A stretch of 64,000 bases of DNA from Myxococcales bacterium. GTDB taxonomy: Bacteria > Myxococcota_A > Polyangia > Polyangiales > Ga0077539. The notes under the pieces are model-generated. The model saw only the letters and a list, made by a program, of their open reading frames with translations, had not been told where the DNA came from and made no database searches. Location of the stretch: NCBI GenBank assembly GCA_013298625.1, contig JAAFIF010000022.1:12757-76756 (forward strand), given 5' to 3'. The position numbers and the translations under genes were made by a program. This document shows, in pieces, positions 11,431 to 20,346 of this stretch (positions are counted from its first letter, which is position 1; the number at the start of each line of letters is the position of its first letter).

Positions 11431-13178
11431 TCGCCCTCTCGCTGCAGGTGAAACGTCTGTTGAATCTCAGCCACGAGGGACTCGACGAGCTCGAGGTCGC
11501 TGGTGTGCATGACGCGCTTGTATGTCCCCTGCGCGCTGGCGACGCAGGCGTACGCCCAGGCTTCGGTGAGCACGGCGAGGACGGCGAAGGGGCCGACGCG
11601 CGAGGCTTCGACCTCGACTTCGACTGGAGAAACCCTGGCTCCTGGCGCGCTCGGCTCGTCGCGGTCCTCGACCGCAGGGCGCAGCCAATAGCTCGGCAGC
11701 GCGTTGGCGGGCGCGCGCTTCATGGCCTCGTACGCGCCGGTCACCAAGGGGTGGCTGCGGTCGCCGAGGATGTACGCGAGGCCGTCCTGCGCGCCGTTGT
11801 TGCGCACGGCTTCGCGCGAGACGGCGAAGCCCACGGACTGCAGGGCCTCTGCGGACATGGCCCCCTGGCGCATGGCCCAGTCCGCGGCGCTCGGGCGCAA
11901 GCGCAAGAGCGCGCCGAGGGCGGCGTCGAGCGTGTTGGCGCTCTCTTTCCACGTGGCGGCGTGCTCTTCGGCGCGGCGTCCGCGCATGGACGCGGCGCGG
12001 GTGAGCGTCGCGAGGTCCCTTCCGTCGCGCGGAAACGTCGCTGCCCCGATCGCCGCCGAGAACCACACGCGCCCCTCGAGCCGCGCGAGCTCTGCGCGTC
12101 GCTTGTGCTTCTCTGCGATGCGCCGTCGCAGCGCGAGCGTCTTGAGCCTGCCCGACTCGGGTGCGAGCAAGTACAGCTCGTCCTCTTCGACCAGGGCGAG
12201 CACGTCGATGTCCGCGGCGGTGTCGAGGATCGTGTCGACCATCTCTCTGCGCGCCTCGCGGATGACCTCTTCGCCGTGGCCGTCGCGCAGCTCCGCCCAG
12301 TTATCGAGCTGAAACGTGAGCAGCCCGAAGCGACGCGAGTGTCGCTGCGCGCGCTCGACCTCGCGTCCTGCTGCGTCGACGAAGTACGCAAACGTGTACG
12401 CGCTGGTCTCTGGGTCTTTGATCCCCGCGCGCGCCGCGGCTTCTTGCGAGCGCAGCAAGAGGCCGATCGCGCTGGCGGTGCGCGTGAGCTGCGAGAGCGA
12501 CTCGCGCTGCGACGGATCGGGCCGCGCGTACAGGGTCCCGAGGGACTCTTCGCGGTTGGCCAGGTCGATCTCGTCGTACGCGACGCCGTCGATGGGCGGG
12601 CCCGCGGCGGCTTCGAGCGTCTCGAAGCGGGCGTTTTCGACGCGGACGCGGGCGCCTCGGCCGGTGATCACGAACGCGGCGTGCGCGACGGCGTCGACGA
12701 GAGACGAGAGCGTCTGGGCGTCGCACACGGTCTCGAGCAGCGCTCCGTCGATGCGCGGCAAGAGCGAAGGGGGGAGGCTCTTCAGCGCGGCGTACGGAGA
12801 GATGGGCGCGACCGACGCGCGACCCTCGCGCACCGCTGTGAGCGCGACGAGCACGGCGTCGCCGGTGATGGGCCTCGCGAGGACCGAGCGAGCGCCGAGG
12901 GCCTGGGCGACGGCGTCGGTCTCCGAGTCGCTGCCGGACGAGAGCGCGATCACGGGGACGGTCGCGTCGCGCGCGGCCAGAAAGTGCGCGACCGCGAGGC
13001 CCGCGCCGTTCTCGAGGGCGAGGTCGACGAGCACCGCGTCGGCGTCGATCGAGCACTCGATGGCCGCGGTGGGCGAGGGCTCGACGGTGAGCGCGTCGCC
13101 CCACGGGCCGAGCGCGTCGCGCACGAGGTCGCTCACGCTCTTGTCGTCGCTGACGAGCAGGACCGAGAGCGCGCTCAT
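11427..13178 (-). CDS. Receiver-domain protein with degenerate GGDEF-like region
   Basis: A 583-residue protein starting with a response-regulator receiver domain (about 1-115: VLLVSDDKSVSDLV, then ADAVLVDLALENGAG). A middle region (about 140-260) could be GAF-like. A region at about 290-420 has the strand and helix order of a GGDEF domain (FGLLTFQLDNWAELRDGHGE, then WFSAAIGAATFPRDG), but no GGDEF/GGEEF catalytic motif is present, so diguanylate cyclase activity is unlikely. The ATG at 13178 overlaps the dapF stop by ATGA, and its own stop overlaps the next start the same way. The pair downstream of dapF is probably co-expressed. Confidence 0.75.
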   Translation of the reverse strand: MSALSVLLVSDDKSVSDLVRDALGPWGDALTVEPSPTAAIECSIDADAVLVDLALENGAGLAVAHFLAARDATVPVIALSSGSDSETDAVAQALGARSVLARPITGDAVLVALTAVREGRASVAPISPYAALKSLPPSLLPRIDGALLETVCDAQTLSSLVDAVAHAAFVITGRGARVRVENARFETLEAAAGPPIDGVAYDEIDLANREESLGTLYARPDPSQRESLSQLTRTASAIGLLLRSQEAAARAGIKDPETSAYTFAYFVDAAGREVERAQRHSRRFGLLTFQLDNWAELRDGHGEEVIREARREMVDTILDTAADIDVLALVEEDELYLLAPESGRLKTLALRRRIAEKHKRRAELARLEGRVWFSAAIGAATFPRDGRDLATLTRAASMRGRRAEEHAATWKESANTLDAALGALLRLRPSAADWAMRQGAMSAEALQSVGFAVSREAVRNNGAQDGLAYILGDRSHPLVTGAYEAMKRAPANALPSYWLRPAVEDRDEPSAPGARVSPVEVEVEASRVGPFAVLAVLTEAWAYACVASAQGTYKRVMHTSDLELVESLVAEIQQTFHLQREGE

Positions 13179-14038
13179 CGCTGGATCTCGTGCGGCTCGA
13201 GCGAGCCGCGAAAGCACCGGCGCGCCGGGCCCGCCATGCGGGTTCGATAGCGTCCTGCGGCCTCGCGCTGCAGGGTGATCAACAGTCGACCGCCGTCGAG
13301 CTCGACCGTGACGCTCGCCTCGCGCGCGTCCCGCTGCGCGGCGTGCACCGCGGCCGCAGCGCACGCGCCGGTCCCGCACGCGAGCGTCCATCCCACGCCG
13401 CGCTCGTGCACGCGGGTCCGCAACACGCCGCTCGAATCCATGCCCACGAATTCAACGTTGGTCCCGTTCGGGTACCGATCGCGGTGGTCGCGGACCTGCG
13501 CGGCGAGCCGCTCGCGGCGGGCGGTGCGCTCGGGGTCGGCGTCGAGCACGTCGGGGACGAAGAGGACGGCGTGGGGGTTTCCTGCGTCGGCGAAGTGGAC
13601 GCCGAGCGGGTGGCCTTCGAGCTCGAGCTGCGCGAAGGGCTGCGGGTCGGCGACGAGGGTGCCCATCGAGACGGCGCTGAGCCAGCCTCCGTCGTGCGTG
13701 GCGCCGCTGAGCTCGATGGGGCGCGGGCCGGCGTCGGTCTCGAGCGCGAGCGTCTGACCGGGGGTGAGCTCTTCTCGGTCCGCCAGGTACGCGGCCACGC
13801 AGCGCACGCCGTTGCCGCACATCTCGGGGCGCGAGCCGTCTTGATTATAGATCACCAGGCGCGCGGACCCGTCGTCGCGCCGCTCGACCCACAGGATCCC
13901 GTCGCCGCCGATCGCGCGATGGCGATCGCAGAGCTGCTGGGCGAGCGTCGGCGTGAGCAGCGCCTCGGGCCACTGGCGCGCGTCGAGCACGATGAAGTCG
14001 TTGCCGAGGCCCTGATATTTCGCGAACGGATAGCGCAT
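13175..14038 (-). CDS. dapF: Diaminopimelate epimerase
   Basis: Interconverts LL- and meso-diaminopimelate, supplying the cross-linking residue of peptidoglycan and the precursor of lysine. The 287-residue length fits the family. Both catalytic cysteines are visible: PEMCGNGVRC (C74) and LACGTGACAA (about C217). The flanking conserved segments GNDFIVLD (12-19) and FADAGNPHAV (about 155) are also visible. It is followed by two signalling genes with overlapping stops and starts, an uncommon arrangement. Upstream lies fliO after 25 nt. Confidence 0.97.
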   Translation of the reverse strand: MRYPFAKYQGLGNDFIVLDARQWPEALLTPTLAQQLCDRHRAIGGDGILWVERRDDGSARLVIYNQDGSRPEMCGNGVRCVAAYLADREELTPGQTLALETDAGPRPIELSGATHDGGWLSAVSMGTLVADPQPFAQLELEGHPLGVHFADAGNPHAVLFVPDVLDADPERTARRERLAAQVRDHRDRYPNGTNVEFVGMDSSGVLRTRVHERGVGWTLACGTGACAAAAVHAAQRDAREASVTVELDGGRLLITLQREAAGRYRTRMAGPARRCFRGSLEPHEIQR

Positions 14039-14063
14039 GCAGTCGGTGAGGCCGCGGACTGTA

Positions 14064-14498
14064 TCAGACTGTCGACGACTGTCCGTCGTCCGCGGGCTTC
14101 TTCTCTCGCTCGGCGTCGGCGAGGGCGTCTTTGAACGAGCGCTTCGGCGCCTGGTCCGCGGGCTTGGCGGGCTCGTCGAGCGCGAGCTCGCTGGCCGAGA
14201 GCTCGGCGAGCGTGCGCAGGCCCTCTTCGCTGGCGCCGAGGACGAGCACGCGATCGCCGACGCGCACGAGGTGCAGCGCGCGCCGCGGGTCGAGCGACAC
14301 GCGTTCGATCACGGTCATGTGACGGCCGCGCGTCGAGGCGCCGAGCATCCCGCGGCGTGCGGCGTAGCGGACGAGCCACCACGCAGCGACACACACAATC
14401 AAGAGCGCGACCGACGTCCGCACGAGCTGCGCGCCGAAGCCCCCGGTCCCTGCGGGCAGCTCGTCGAGCGCTTGAGCGAGCGCGGCGAGCGAGGTCAT
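14064..14498 (-). CDS. fliO: FliO/MopB-type export-apparatus membrane protein
   Basis: FliO is a small bitopic membrane protein that assists assembly of the FliP/FliR export gate in flagella. This 144-residue product has one membrane span (about 27-44, TSVALLIVCVAAWWLV), then the family's cytoplasmic block with VIERVSLDPRRALHLVRVGDRVLVLG and a Ser/Ala-Leu stretch, and a charged tail. The ATG at 14498 overlaps the yebC stop by ATGA. No other flagellar or type III secretion gene is present in the window, so it is either an orphan part of a dispersed flagellar set or has another role. Confidence 0.75.
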   Translation of the reverse strand: MTSLAALAQALDELPAGTGGFGAQLVRTSVALLIVCVAAWWLVRYAARRGMLGASTRGRHMTVIERVSLDPRRALHLVRVGDRVLVLGASEEGLRTLAELSASELALDEPAKPADQAPKRSFKDALADAEREKKPADDGQSSTV

Positions 14499-15244
14499 TC
14501 CATCGCTTCGACGGCGGCGGCGGCCTCGTCGCTCAGCTCGAAGGCAGCCCACACGGCCTGGACGTCGTCGTGCTCATCGAGCGTGTCGACGAGGCGAAGG
14601 ACCGTGGAGGCGTCGTCGACGCCGACGGTGACGAGGTTCTTCGGGATCATCGCGAGCCCCGAGGACTTCACGTGGATCTTGGCGGCTTCGAGCGCCTCGC
14701 GGACGCCCTCGACGGCCTCGGCGGTGCTCGTGACGGCCCACTCTTCGCCTTCGTCGCTGATGTCGTCGGCCCCTGCGCCGATGGCGATGTCGAAGAGCTG
14801 CTCTTCGGTCGCGGACTTCTTGTCGAGCTTGACCTGCCCTTTGCGGTCGAAGCCCCACGCAGCGGAGCCGCCGGACATGTTGCCGTTGGCCTTCTCGAAG
14901 ATCTTTCGCAGCTCGGCCGCGGTGCGGTTGCGGTTGTCCGTCACGACGTCGATGAGCAAGAGCACGCCCGCGGGGCCGACGCCCTCGTAGGTGAGCTCTT
15001 CGTACATGGCTCCTTCGAGCTCGCCGGTGCCCTTCTTGATCGCGCGAACGATGTTGTCCGACGGAACGTTGATCGACTTGCAGACCTCCATCGCCTTGCG
15101 CAATCGAGGGTTGCCCGTGGGGTCACCGCCGCTGCGCGCGGCGATCGACACTTCTTTGAGCGCCTTGGTCCATGCGTTGCCGCGCTTGGCGTCGGTCGCC
15201 GCCTTCTTGCGCTTGATCGTTGCCCATCTCGAGTGCCCGCTCAT
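14495..15244 (-). CDS. yebC: YebC/PmpR-family protein
   Basis: A conserved protein reported in other bacteria either as a DNA-binding regulator (PmpR) or as a translation factor easing proline-rich stalls. The 249-residue product carries the invariant N-terminus MSGHSRWATIKRKK, then GNPRLRKAMEVCKS, PSDNIVRAIKKG, and YEGVGPAGVLLLIDVVTDN. These are hallmarks of the family. Length is typical. It is the first gene of a run with fliO and dapF. No particular regulatory signal was seen in the 127-nt gap upstream. Confidence 0.95.
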   Translation of the reverse strand: MSGHSRWATIKRKKAATDAKRGNAWTKALKEVSIAARSGGDPTGNPRLRKAMEVCKSINVPSDNIVRAIKKGTGELEGAMYEELTYEGVGPAGVLLLIDVVTDNRNRTAAELRKIFEKANGNMSGGSAAWGFDRKGQVKLDKKSATEEQLFDIAIGAGADDISDEGEEWAVTSTAEAVEGVREALEAAKIHVKSSGLAMIPKNLVTVGVDDASTVLRLVDTLDEHDDVQAVWAAFELSDEAAAAVEAME

Positions 15245-15371
15245 CGAACGAATCTCCGTCTCGTCCTGCGCGAGCGCTCGCAGAGCGCGGTAGGTCGCGC
15301 AGGGGAGCGCGATGGTACAGCGCCCGTGCGCGCGGCGAAAGACAGTGGAGCCCTCGCCGCGCCCCGCTCGC

Positions 15372-16574
15372 TCAGCGCTGCTGCGTGGGGTCGCGCGTGG
15401 CGTTGACGCCTTGCACGCCGCTGGCTGCGCGGCGCGCGTCGACCTCCCACGCGAGCCGCGCGGGGTCGACGACGAAGGGGTTGGGCGGCGTCGGGGCGTC
15501 GAGCTTCGCGCGCATGCGGGCCACGCGCGCCGCGCTCTCTTCGAGGCGCCTTCGCAGCGCCGGATCGCGCTCGGCGGTGCGCGCGAGGTGGTGGATCGCT
15601 TGCCGCGCGTACTCGGCGTTGTGGGCGAGCATGGCCATGTCGATGCCTGCGCGAATGGCGAGCTCGACGGCGCGCTCGTGGCCGTAGGTCCTGCGGATCG
15701 CGGCCATCTGCAGGTCGTCGGTCATCGCGACGCCGTCGAACTGCAGTCGCTGTCGGAGGATTCCGTCGACGACTGCGCGCGAGAGCGTCCCGGGGTTTTG
15801 CGGGTCGACGCCGGAGTACACGACGTGGGCGACCATGACGCTCGCGACCTCGCGGATCACCGCGCGAAACGGGACGAGCTCGACGGCTTCGAGTCGCGCG
15901 AGGTTGTGCGCGACCCGCGGCAGCCCCGCGTGCGAGTCCACCGACGTGTCACCGTGCCCAGGAAAATGCTTGGCGCACGCGAGCACCTTCGCCCCCCACA
16001 GCCCGTCGATGAACGCCCTTCCGTGGCGCGCGACGCGCTCGGGCTCCCGCGAGAACACCCTTCCGAGCACCACGGAGTTGCGCGGGTTGGTGCGGGCGTC
16101 GAGCACCGGCGCGAGGTCGACGTCGACGCCCACGCGCCGCAGCTCTTCGCCCATCGCAGCGCCGGCGCGGTGGGTGAGGTCGATGTCGTCGATGTTTCCC
16201 AGGGCGGTCATCGAGGGCAGCGTCGCGACCGGCGGAGACAAGTGCGAGACGGGGCCGCCCTCTTGATCCGCCGTGACGAGCGCGCGGCGATCGCGCGGTC
16301 CCCAGCTGTGCAAGAGCCCCGTCATGCGCACGAGCTGCGCGCGGTCGCGGTAGTTGTGCCGCGCGACGAGCACGCCGCCGAGCGCTCCCTGCTCGGCCAG
16401 GTCCTGCACGGCCCGAGGAATCCCGACCCCGTGCCAGCCCGTCACCACGCACTGCCCAGCGAGCCGCACGAGCTCGATGGGCGGCGGGCCCGAAGGGCGG
16501 CTCTGCGCGTAGCCCACCACGGGGGCGAGCGCGGAGAGCGAGAGCAATGCGCGGCGATCGACGCGAACAGACAC
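15372..16574 (-). CDS. nagZ: Glycoside hydrolase family 3 beta-N-acetylhexosaminidase, exported
   Basis: A NagZ-type enzyme expected to remove N-acetylglucosamine from peptidoglycan fragments. Family signatures are the KHFPGHGDTSVDSH motif (about 190-203), which carries the His/Asp acid-base pair, and the nucleophile region MTDDLQM (about 287). The upstream block ADQEGGPV and the DLAPVLDA loop also match. At 400 residues it is slightly longer than cytosolic E. coli NagZ (341). It starts with a probable export signal (RRALLSLSALAPVVGYAQ), so it probably acts in the envelope. The GTG start at 16574 is the only one that retains this signal. Confidence 0.9.
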   Translation of the reverse strand: MSVRVDRRALLSLSALAPVVGYAQSRPSGPPPIELVRLAGQCVVTGWHGVGIPRAVQDLAEQGALGGVLVARHNYRDRAQLVRMTGLLHSWGPRDRRALVTADQEGGPVSHLSPPVATLPSMTALGNIDDIDLTHRAGAAMGEELRRVGVDVDLAPVLDARTNPRNSVVLGRVFSREPERVARHGRAFIDGLWGAKVLACAKHFPGHGDTSVDSHAGLPRVAHNLARLEAVELVPFRAVIREVASVMVAHVVYSGVDPQNPGTLSRAVVDGILRQRLQFDGVAMTDDLQMAAIRRTYGHERAVELAIRAGIDMAMLAHNAEYARQAIHHLARTAERDPALRRRLEESAARVARMRAKLDAPTPPNPFVVDPARLAWEVDARRAASGVQGVNATRDPTQQR

Positions 16575-16622
16575 GGTTGCGAGCGACGGAGGGTGCCGAA
16601 GATTGCCCCGCTGCGATAGGGG

Positions 16623-18296
16623 TTACTTCGCTCGCTCGCTGAACGCGCGGACGGCGGCGTTGATCGTCGCGAACACGACGAACCCGTCGGGGCCGTGCAG
16701 CCCCGCCCGCTGGATGGCGGCGAGGGCCCTGTGGTTCGCTCGCGCGACGGCGATCGTGAGCTTCTGCGCGCGCAGCTCTGCGGCGAGCCCTTCGAGCATC
16801 TCGAGCGCCGTGGCGTCGACCGCGCCCACGCCCTCGAAGTCGAGCACGACCCACTCTTCGGCGCCCGGGTTGCGCTCGAGCGCGTCGAGCAATCGCGTGC
16901 GAAATCGCTCGGTGTTGGCGAAGAAGAGCGGCGCGTCGAAGCGGTAGACGAGCAGGCCCTCGAGGCCCTTTCCGGCTTCGGGGTTGTCCGAGTCGACCCA
17001 GCCGTCGAGCCCCTCGCCGCGCACGAGGATGGCGTCGTGCGGAACCGTGATCTTCGCGAACGTCACGAGCACCGAGAGCCCCACGGCCAACAGCACGCCC
17101 GTGAGCAGGTCGAAGACCATCACGCTGAGGGCCGTCACCACGGCGAGGGCGAACTCGGTGCGGCTCACCTTCCACAGGGCGCGGTAGCCCGCGACGTCGA
17201 TGATGGCGATGGCCGCGGCGACGATGACCGCCGCGAGGCTCGCCTGCGGGATGCGCGAGAGCAGCGGGGCGAGCAGGACCAGCGTGGCCAGCAAGAACAG
17301 CGCTGAGATCACTCCGACGAGCTGCGTCTTGCTGCCGAGCGACGAGGGCACGGCCGTGCGGCTGGCGCTCGATGACACAGGAAACCCTCCCGTGAGCGCC
17401 GACGCGATGTTGATGGTCCCGAGCGCTGCGAGCTCTTGATTGGGGTCGATCGCGTAGCCGTGCTTCGCGGCGATCGAGCGCCCCGTGAGCACGTTGTCCG
17501 TGTACCCGACGAGCGCGATCCCGAGCGCGGTCGGGACGAGCCTCGCGAAATCGTGCGGGCTCGCGACGGGCAGCGCTGGCGTGGGGAGCGCGGCAGAGAT
17601 CGCTCCGAGCAGGCGAAGCCCGCGCGCGTCGAGCGAGAGCGCCCAGGCGATCAGCGAGCCTGCGGTGACGACGATGAGCGCGCCGGGGAGCTTCGGCGCG
17701 CGCTTGCGCAGCGCGAGCAGGGCGAGCAGCGAGAGCGTCGCGAAGGCGAGGGTGATCCACTGCACGCGGGCGAGCTTGTGAGCGAGCTCCCAGAAGCGCG
17801 CGAAGAACTCTCCGCTCGCGATGGGCACCCCTGTGAACTTCGAGAGCTGGCTCGAGAGCAGCGTGAGCCCGACGCCCGTGATGTACCCGACCAGCACGGG
17901 CTTCGAGAGCAGCTGCGCGAGAAATCCCAGGCGAAGCAGCGATCCCACGACGGCGATCACGCCCACGAGCAGCGCCAGCGCGGGCATGAGCGCGGCGTAG
18001 CGCGCGGCGTCTCCTGCGGCGAGCGCGGCGACGCCCGCGGCGGCGAGCACCGCGGTTCCGGGCTCTGGGCCGACGCCGAGGTGACGAGAGCTTCCGAAGA
18101 GCGCATACACCACCGGCGGAAGCAGCGCGGCGAAGAACCCCGCGCGCGGCGGCAGCCCCGCGAGCTCGGCGTACGCCATGCTCTGCGGGACCAGCATCGC
18201 CCCGACGGTGAGCCCCGCCATCACGTCTGTTCGCAGCCACTCGCGCTGGTAGCGCGAGAGCACCGCGAGCCCAGGAAGAACCGTGCGCCAATCCAC
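16623..18296 (-). CDS. SulP-family anion transporter with STAS domain
   Basis: A membrane transporter of the SLC26/SulP family, which moves sulfate, bicarbonate or other anions. The N-terminal signature is visible (DVMAGLTVGAMLVPQSMAYA, about 24-43, then AGLPPRAGFFAALLPP). About a dozen hydrophobic segments follow to residue 420. A STAS domain occupies about 435-550, with the LxDxxxV-like segment WVVLDFEGVGAVDATALEML. The substrate cannot be assigned. The GTG start at 18296 lacks a clear ribosome site but is the only one that preserves the N-terminal signature. The gene is divergent from the cyclase gene, with 96 nt between starts. Confidence 0.93.
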   Translation of the reverse strand: MDWRTVLPGLAVLSRYQREWLRTDVMAGLTVGAMLVPQSMAYAELAGLPPRAGFFAALLPPVVYALFGSSRHLGVGPEPGTAVLAAAGVAALAAGDAARYAALMPALALLVGVIAVVGSLLRLGFLAQLLSKPVLVGYITGVGLTLLSSQLSKFTGVPIASGEFFARFWELAHKLARVQWITLAFATLSLLALLALRKRAPKLPGALIVVTAGSLIAWALSLDARGLRLLGAISAALPTPALPVASPHDFARLVPTALGIALVGYTDNVLTGRSIAAKHGYAIDPNQELAALGTINIASALTGGFPVSSSASRTAVPSSLGSKTQLVGVISALFLLATLVLLAPLLSRIPQASLAAVIVAAAIAIIDVAGYRALWKVSRTEFALAVVTALSVMVFDLLTGVLLAVGLSVLVTFAKITVPHDAILVRGEGLDGWVDSDNPEAGKGLEGLLVYRFDAPLFFANTERFRTRLLDALERNPGAEEWVVLDFEGVGAVDATALEMLEGLAAELRAQKLTIAVARANHRALAAIQRAGLHGPDGFVVFATINAAVRAFSERAK

Positions 18297-18369
18297 AGCA
18301 ATTTCGACAGTACGCCCGTTGCTGCGCAGCGGCGCGCGAACACCCTGCGCGAATTCGCGCTGCGTGGCC

Positions 18370-18375
18370 TATACT
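18370..18375 (+). promoter_or_regulatory. Candidate -10 element (TATACT) for the cyclase gene
   Basis: TATACT lies 17 nt before the ATG at 18393, so the leader would be very short. No good -35 element stands upstream. The surrounding GTGGCCTATACTG resembles the sequence before the PPDK regulator gene at 40050 (GTGCTCTATACTG on the other strand). Confidence 0.3.
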
Positions 18376-18392
18376 GCTCGACGCGACCGACG

Positions 18393-19400
18393 ATGAGCGC
18401 CGACTACGAAGCCCTCTCGATGACCGAGCTCATTCAGCTCCAAGCCCGAGTGGTGGAGGTGCTTCGTCGTCGCTTCGAGCGCTCGCTCGCCCTGGTGTTC
18501 ACCGACGTGGTGGGCTCGACGCAGTACTTCGCGCGCTTCGGCGACGTCGCCGGTCGAACGCTGCAGCAATTGCACTTCGACCTGCTGTCGCGGGCCCTTC
18601 CGCTCGGCGCAGGGCGGCTCGTCGACACCGCAGGCGACGGCGCGTTCACCGTGTACTCGACGGTCGATCAAGCGGCAGACGTCGCCGCGCGGCTGCTCTC
18701 GACGGTGAGCGAGGCCAACGAGCATCGACCCCAAGAGCACCAGCTCGCGCTGCGCGTGGGGATTCACTTCGGTCCGGTGCTCACGGACGGCGTTCAAGTG
18801 ACGGGGGATGCGGTCAACCTCGCCTCGCGCGTCGCGTCCGCGGCAGAGCCGGGCGGCGTGCGCGTCACGCGGGCGGCCTTCGGTGAGCTCGGCGGCCGAT
18901 GGAAGGTGCGCTCGCGCGCGACGGCGCCCGTCGAGCTCAAGGGCATCGCGCAGCCCGTGGAGCTCTTCGCGCTCGAGTGGCGGGATCCCACGGTGTTTCC
19001 CACGCGGGTGCGCGTGGTCGAGACCAACGAAGAGCACGCCCTGCCCGCGAAGGACACGATCACCTTCGGGCGCCTGAAGGAGCACGACGGCAGGCTCGCC
19101 AACGACATCGTCCTCTGGCACCCCGACGTGCAAGCCACCATGCGCTTGTCGCGCTGGCACTTCGAGCTGCGCCGAACGCCCAGCAAAATGCTGCTCCGCG
19201 CGGTGTCCGACCAGATGACCGAGGTCGACGATCAGCCCGTTGCGCGAGGGACCGAGGTCCCCGTGGGGCCGACGTCGGTGATCCGCGTGGCGAAGGTGCT
19301 CACGCTGCAGCTCGTCTCGGACGCGCGCGTCTCGCTGCCGGGCGAAGAGGACCCGCGCGCCGCAGGGACGCTGGGCTTCACGGTGGACCAGCGACGATAG
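18393..19400 (+). CDS. Class III adenylate/guanylate cyclase fused to an FHA domain
   Basis: A 335-residue signalling enzyme. The cyclase domain (about 32-200) retains both metal-binding aspartates, in FTDVVGST (D38) and DTAGDGAF (D82), and the transition-state Asn/Arg in GDAVNLASRV (about 138-147). It should therefore be active in making cAMP or cGMP. The C-terminal part (about 228-325) has an FHA-like layout, with ITFGRLKEHDGRLANDIVL and LSRWHFELRR, so activity may respond to a phosphorylated partner. The ATG at 18393 is preferred because the frame upstream lies antisense to sulP. Its 3' end overlaps the convergent kinase gene by 23 nt. Confidence 0.88.
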   Translation: MSADYEALSMTELIQLQARVVEVLRRRFERSLALVFTDVVGSTQYFARFGDVAGRTLQQLHFDLLSRALPLGAGRLVDTAGDGAFTVYSTVDQAADVAARLLSTVSEANEHRPQEHQLALRVGIHFGPVLTDGVQVTGDAVNLASRVASAAEPGGVRVTRAAFGELGGRWKVRSRATAPVELKGIAQPVELFALEWRDPTVFPTRVRVVETNEEHALPAKDTITFGRLKEHDGRLANDIVLWHPDVQATMRLSRWHFELRRTPSKMLLRAVSDQMTEVDDQPVARGTEVPVGPTSVIRVAKVLTLQLVSDARVSLPGEEDPRAAGTLGFTVDQRR

Positions 19401-20346
19401 CGCCGCCCGTCGCGTCCACGGCGAGATCGAGCGCGCTCACCCCGAGCGAAGGGCACTCGCTGAGCAGCGCGTCGAGCGACGCTTCGTCGGCGCTCGCTGC
19501 GAACACGATGTCTCCGCCGCCCGCTCCGCTGGGCTTGACCGCGCAGCCGAGCGCGTCGGCGCGAGCGAAGAGCGCGCGCATCGCGTCGGTGACGATCGGG
19601 ACGCCCGCGCGTTGGCCGAGCGCGTCCATCGCCGCGCCGTGCGCGCGCACGACCCCCACGAGCGAGCGAGCGTCGTCTTCGAGCAGACACCGACGAAACG
19701 CCGCGGACAGCGCGCGGATCGCCCCGAGGTGCTCGTCGTACGCGCCGCGATCGCTCTCAGCGAGGGCGCGCACCTTCGCGACGAACTCCTTGGTGCTCAC
19801 GGGCTCGCCCGTCCACAGGACGCGCCAGTGAAGCGCGCGCGGGAGGGCGAGCGGCTCGATCACCGTGGCCTGCCCACGCTCGATCGACGTGCAAAACACC
19901 CCGCCGATCGCGCTCGCGTACACGTCCATCCCGCTGCCTCCGCCCTGCGCGCGGCGGTGTCCGCGCAGGGCCGCGCGGGTGATGCGCTCGCGCACGGCGG
20001 GGTCGGTCGTGTCGTGTCCGCTGGCCGCGACGGCGGCGACGAGCCCGGCGACGCACATGGCGGCGCTCGAGCCGAGGCCGAGCTTGCGCGCGCCGTCGAA
20101 GAGCGTCGCGGGCTTCACGCGCGCGTGCACGGCGGTCGAGACGAGGGACTCTTCGCGGGCGATGGAGAGGGCGGCGTCGAGCTCGGGCGTGAGCCATCCG
20201 TCGCGGTCTTCGAGCGCTTCTGTCGCTGCCGTCGCGATCGCGTGGCGATCGACCGCCATCACGAGGGCGGGCGCTCCGTCGAGCACCGCGTACTCGCCCG
20301 AGAGCATCACTTTGCCTGGGGCGCGAGCGTAGAAGCGCCGCGGCAT
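19378..20346 (-). CDS. GHMP kinase, probable phosphomevalonate kinase
   Basis: A 322-residue GHMP-superfamily kinase. The ATP-binding loop KLGLGSSAAM (88-97) and the C-terminal GHMP motif KPSGAGGGDIVF (about 285-296) are clear, and the N-terminal APGKVMLSGEYAVL matches the phosphomevalonate/mevalonate kinase branch. It directly follows mvaD, and TGATG makes their stop and start overlap by one base. The neighbouring decarboxylase makes phosphomevalonate kinase the most likely activity, giving diphosphomevalonate for isoprenoid synthesis. The ATG at 20346 was chosen over an upstream open frame antisense to nothing useful. Confidence 0.85.
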   Translation of the reverse strand: MPRRFYARAPGKVMLSGEYAVLDGAPALVMAVDRHAIATAATEALEDRDGWLTPELDAALSIAREESLVSTAVHARVKPATLFDGARKLGLGSSAAMCVAGLVAAVAASGHDTTDPAVRERITRAALRGHRRAQGGGSGMDVYASAIGGVFCTSIERGQATVIEPLALPRALHWRVLWTGEPVSTKEFVAKVRALAESDRGAYDEHLGAIRALSAAFRRCLLEDDARSLVGVVRAHGAAMDALGQRAGVPIVTDAMRALFARADALGCAVKPSGAGGGDIVFAASADEASLDALLSECPSLGVSALDLAVDATGGAIVAGPP

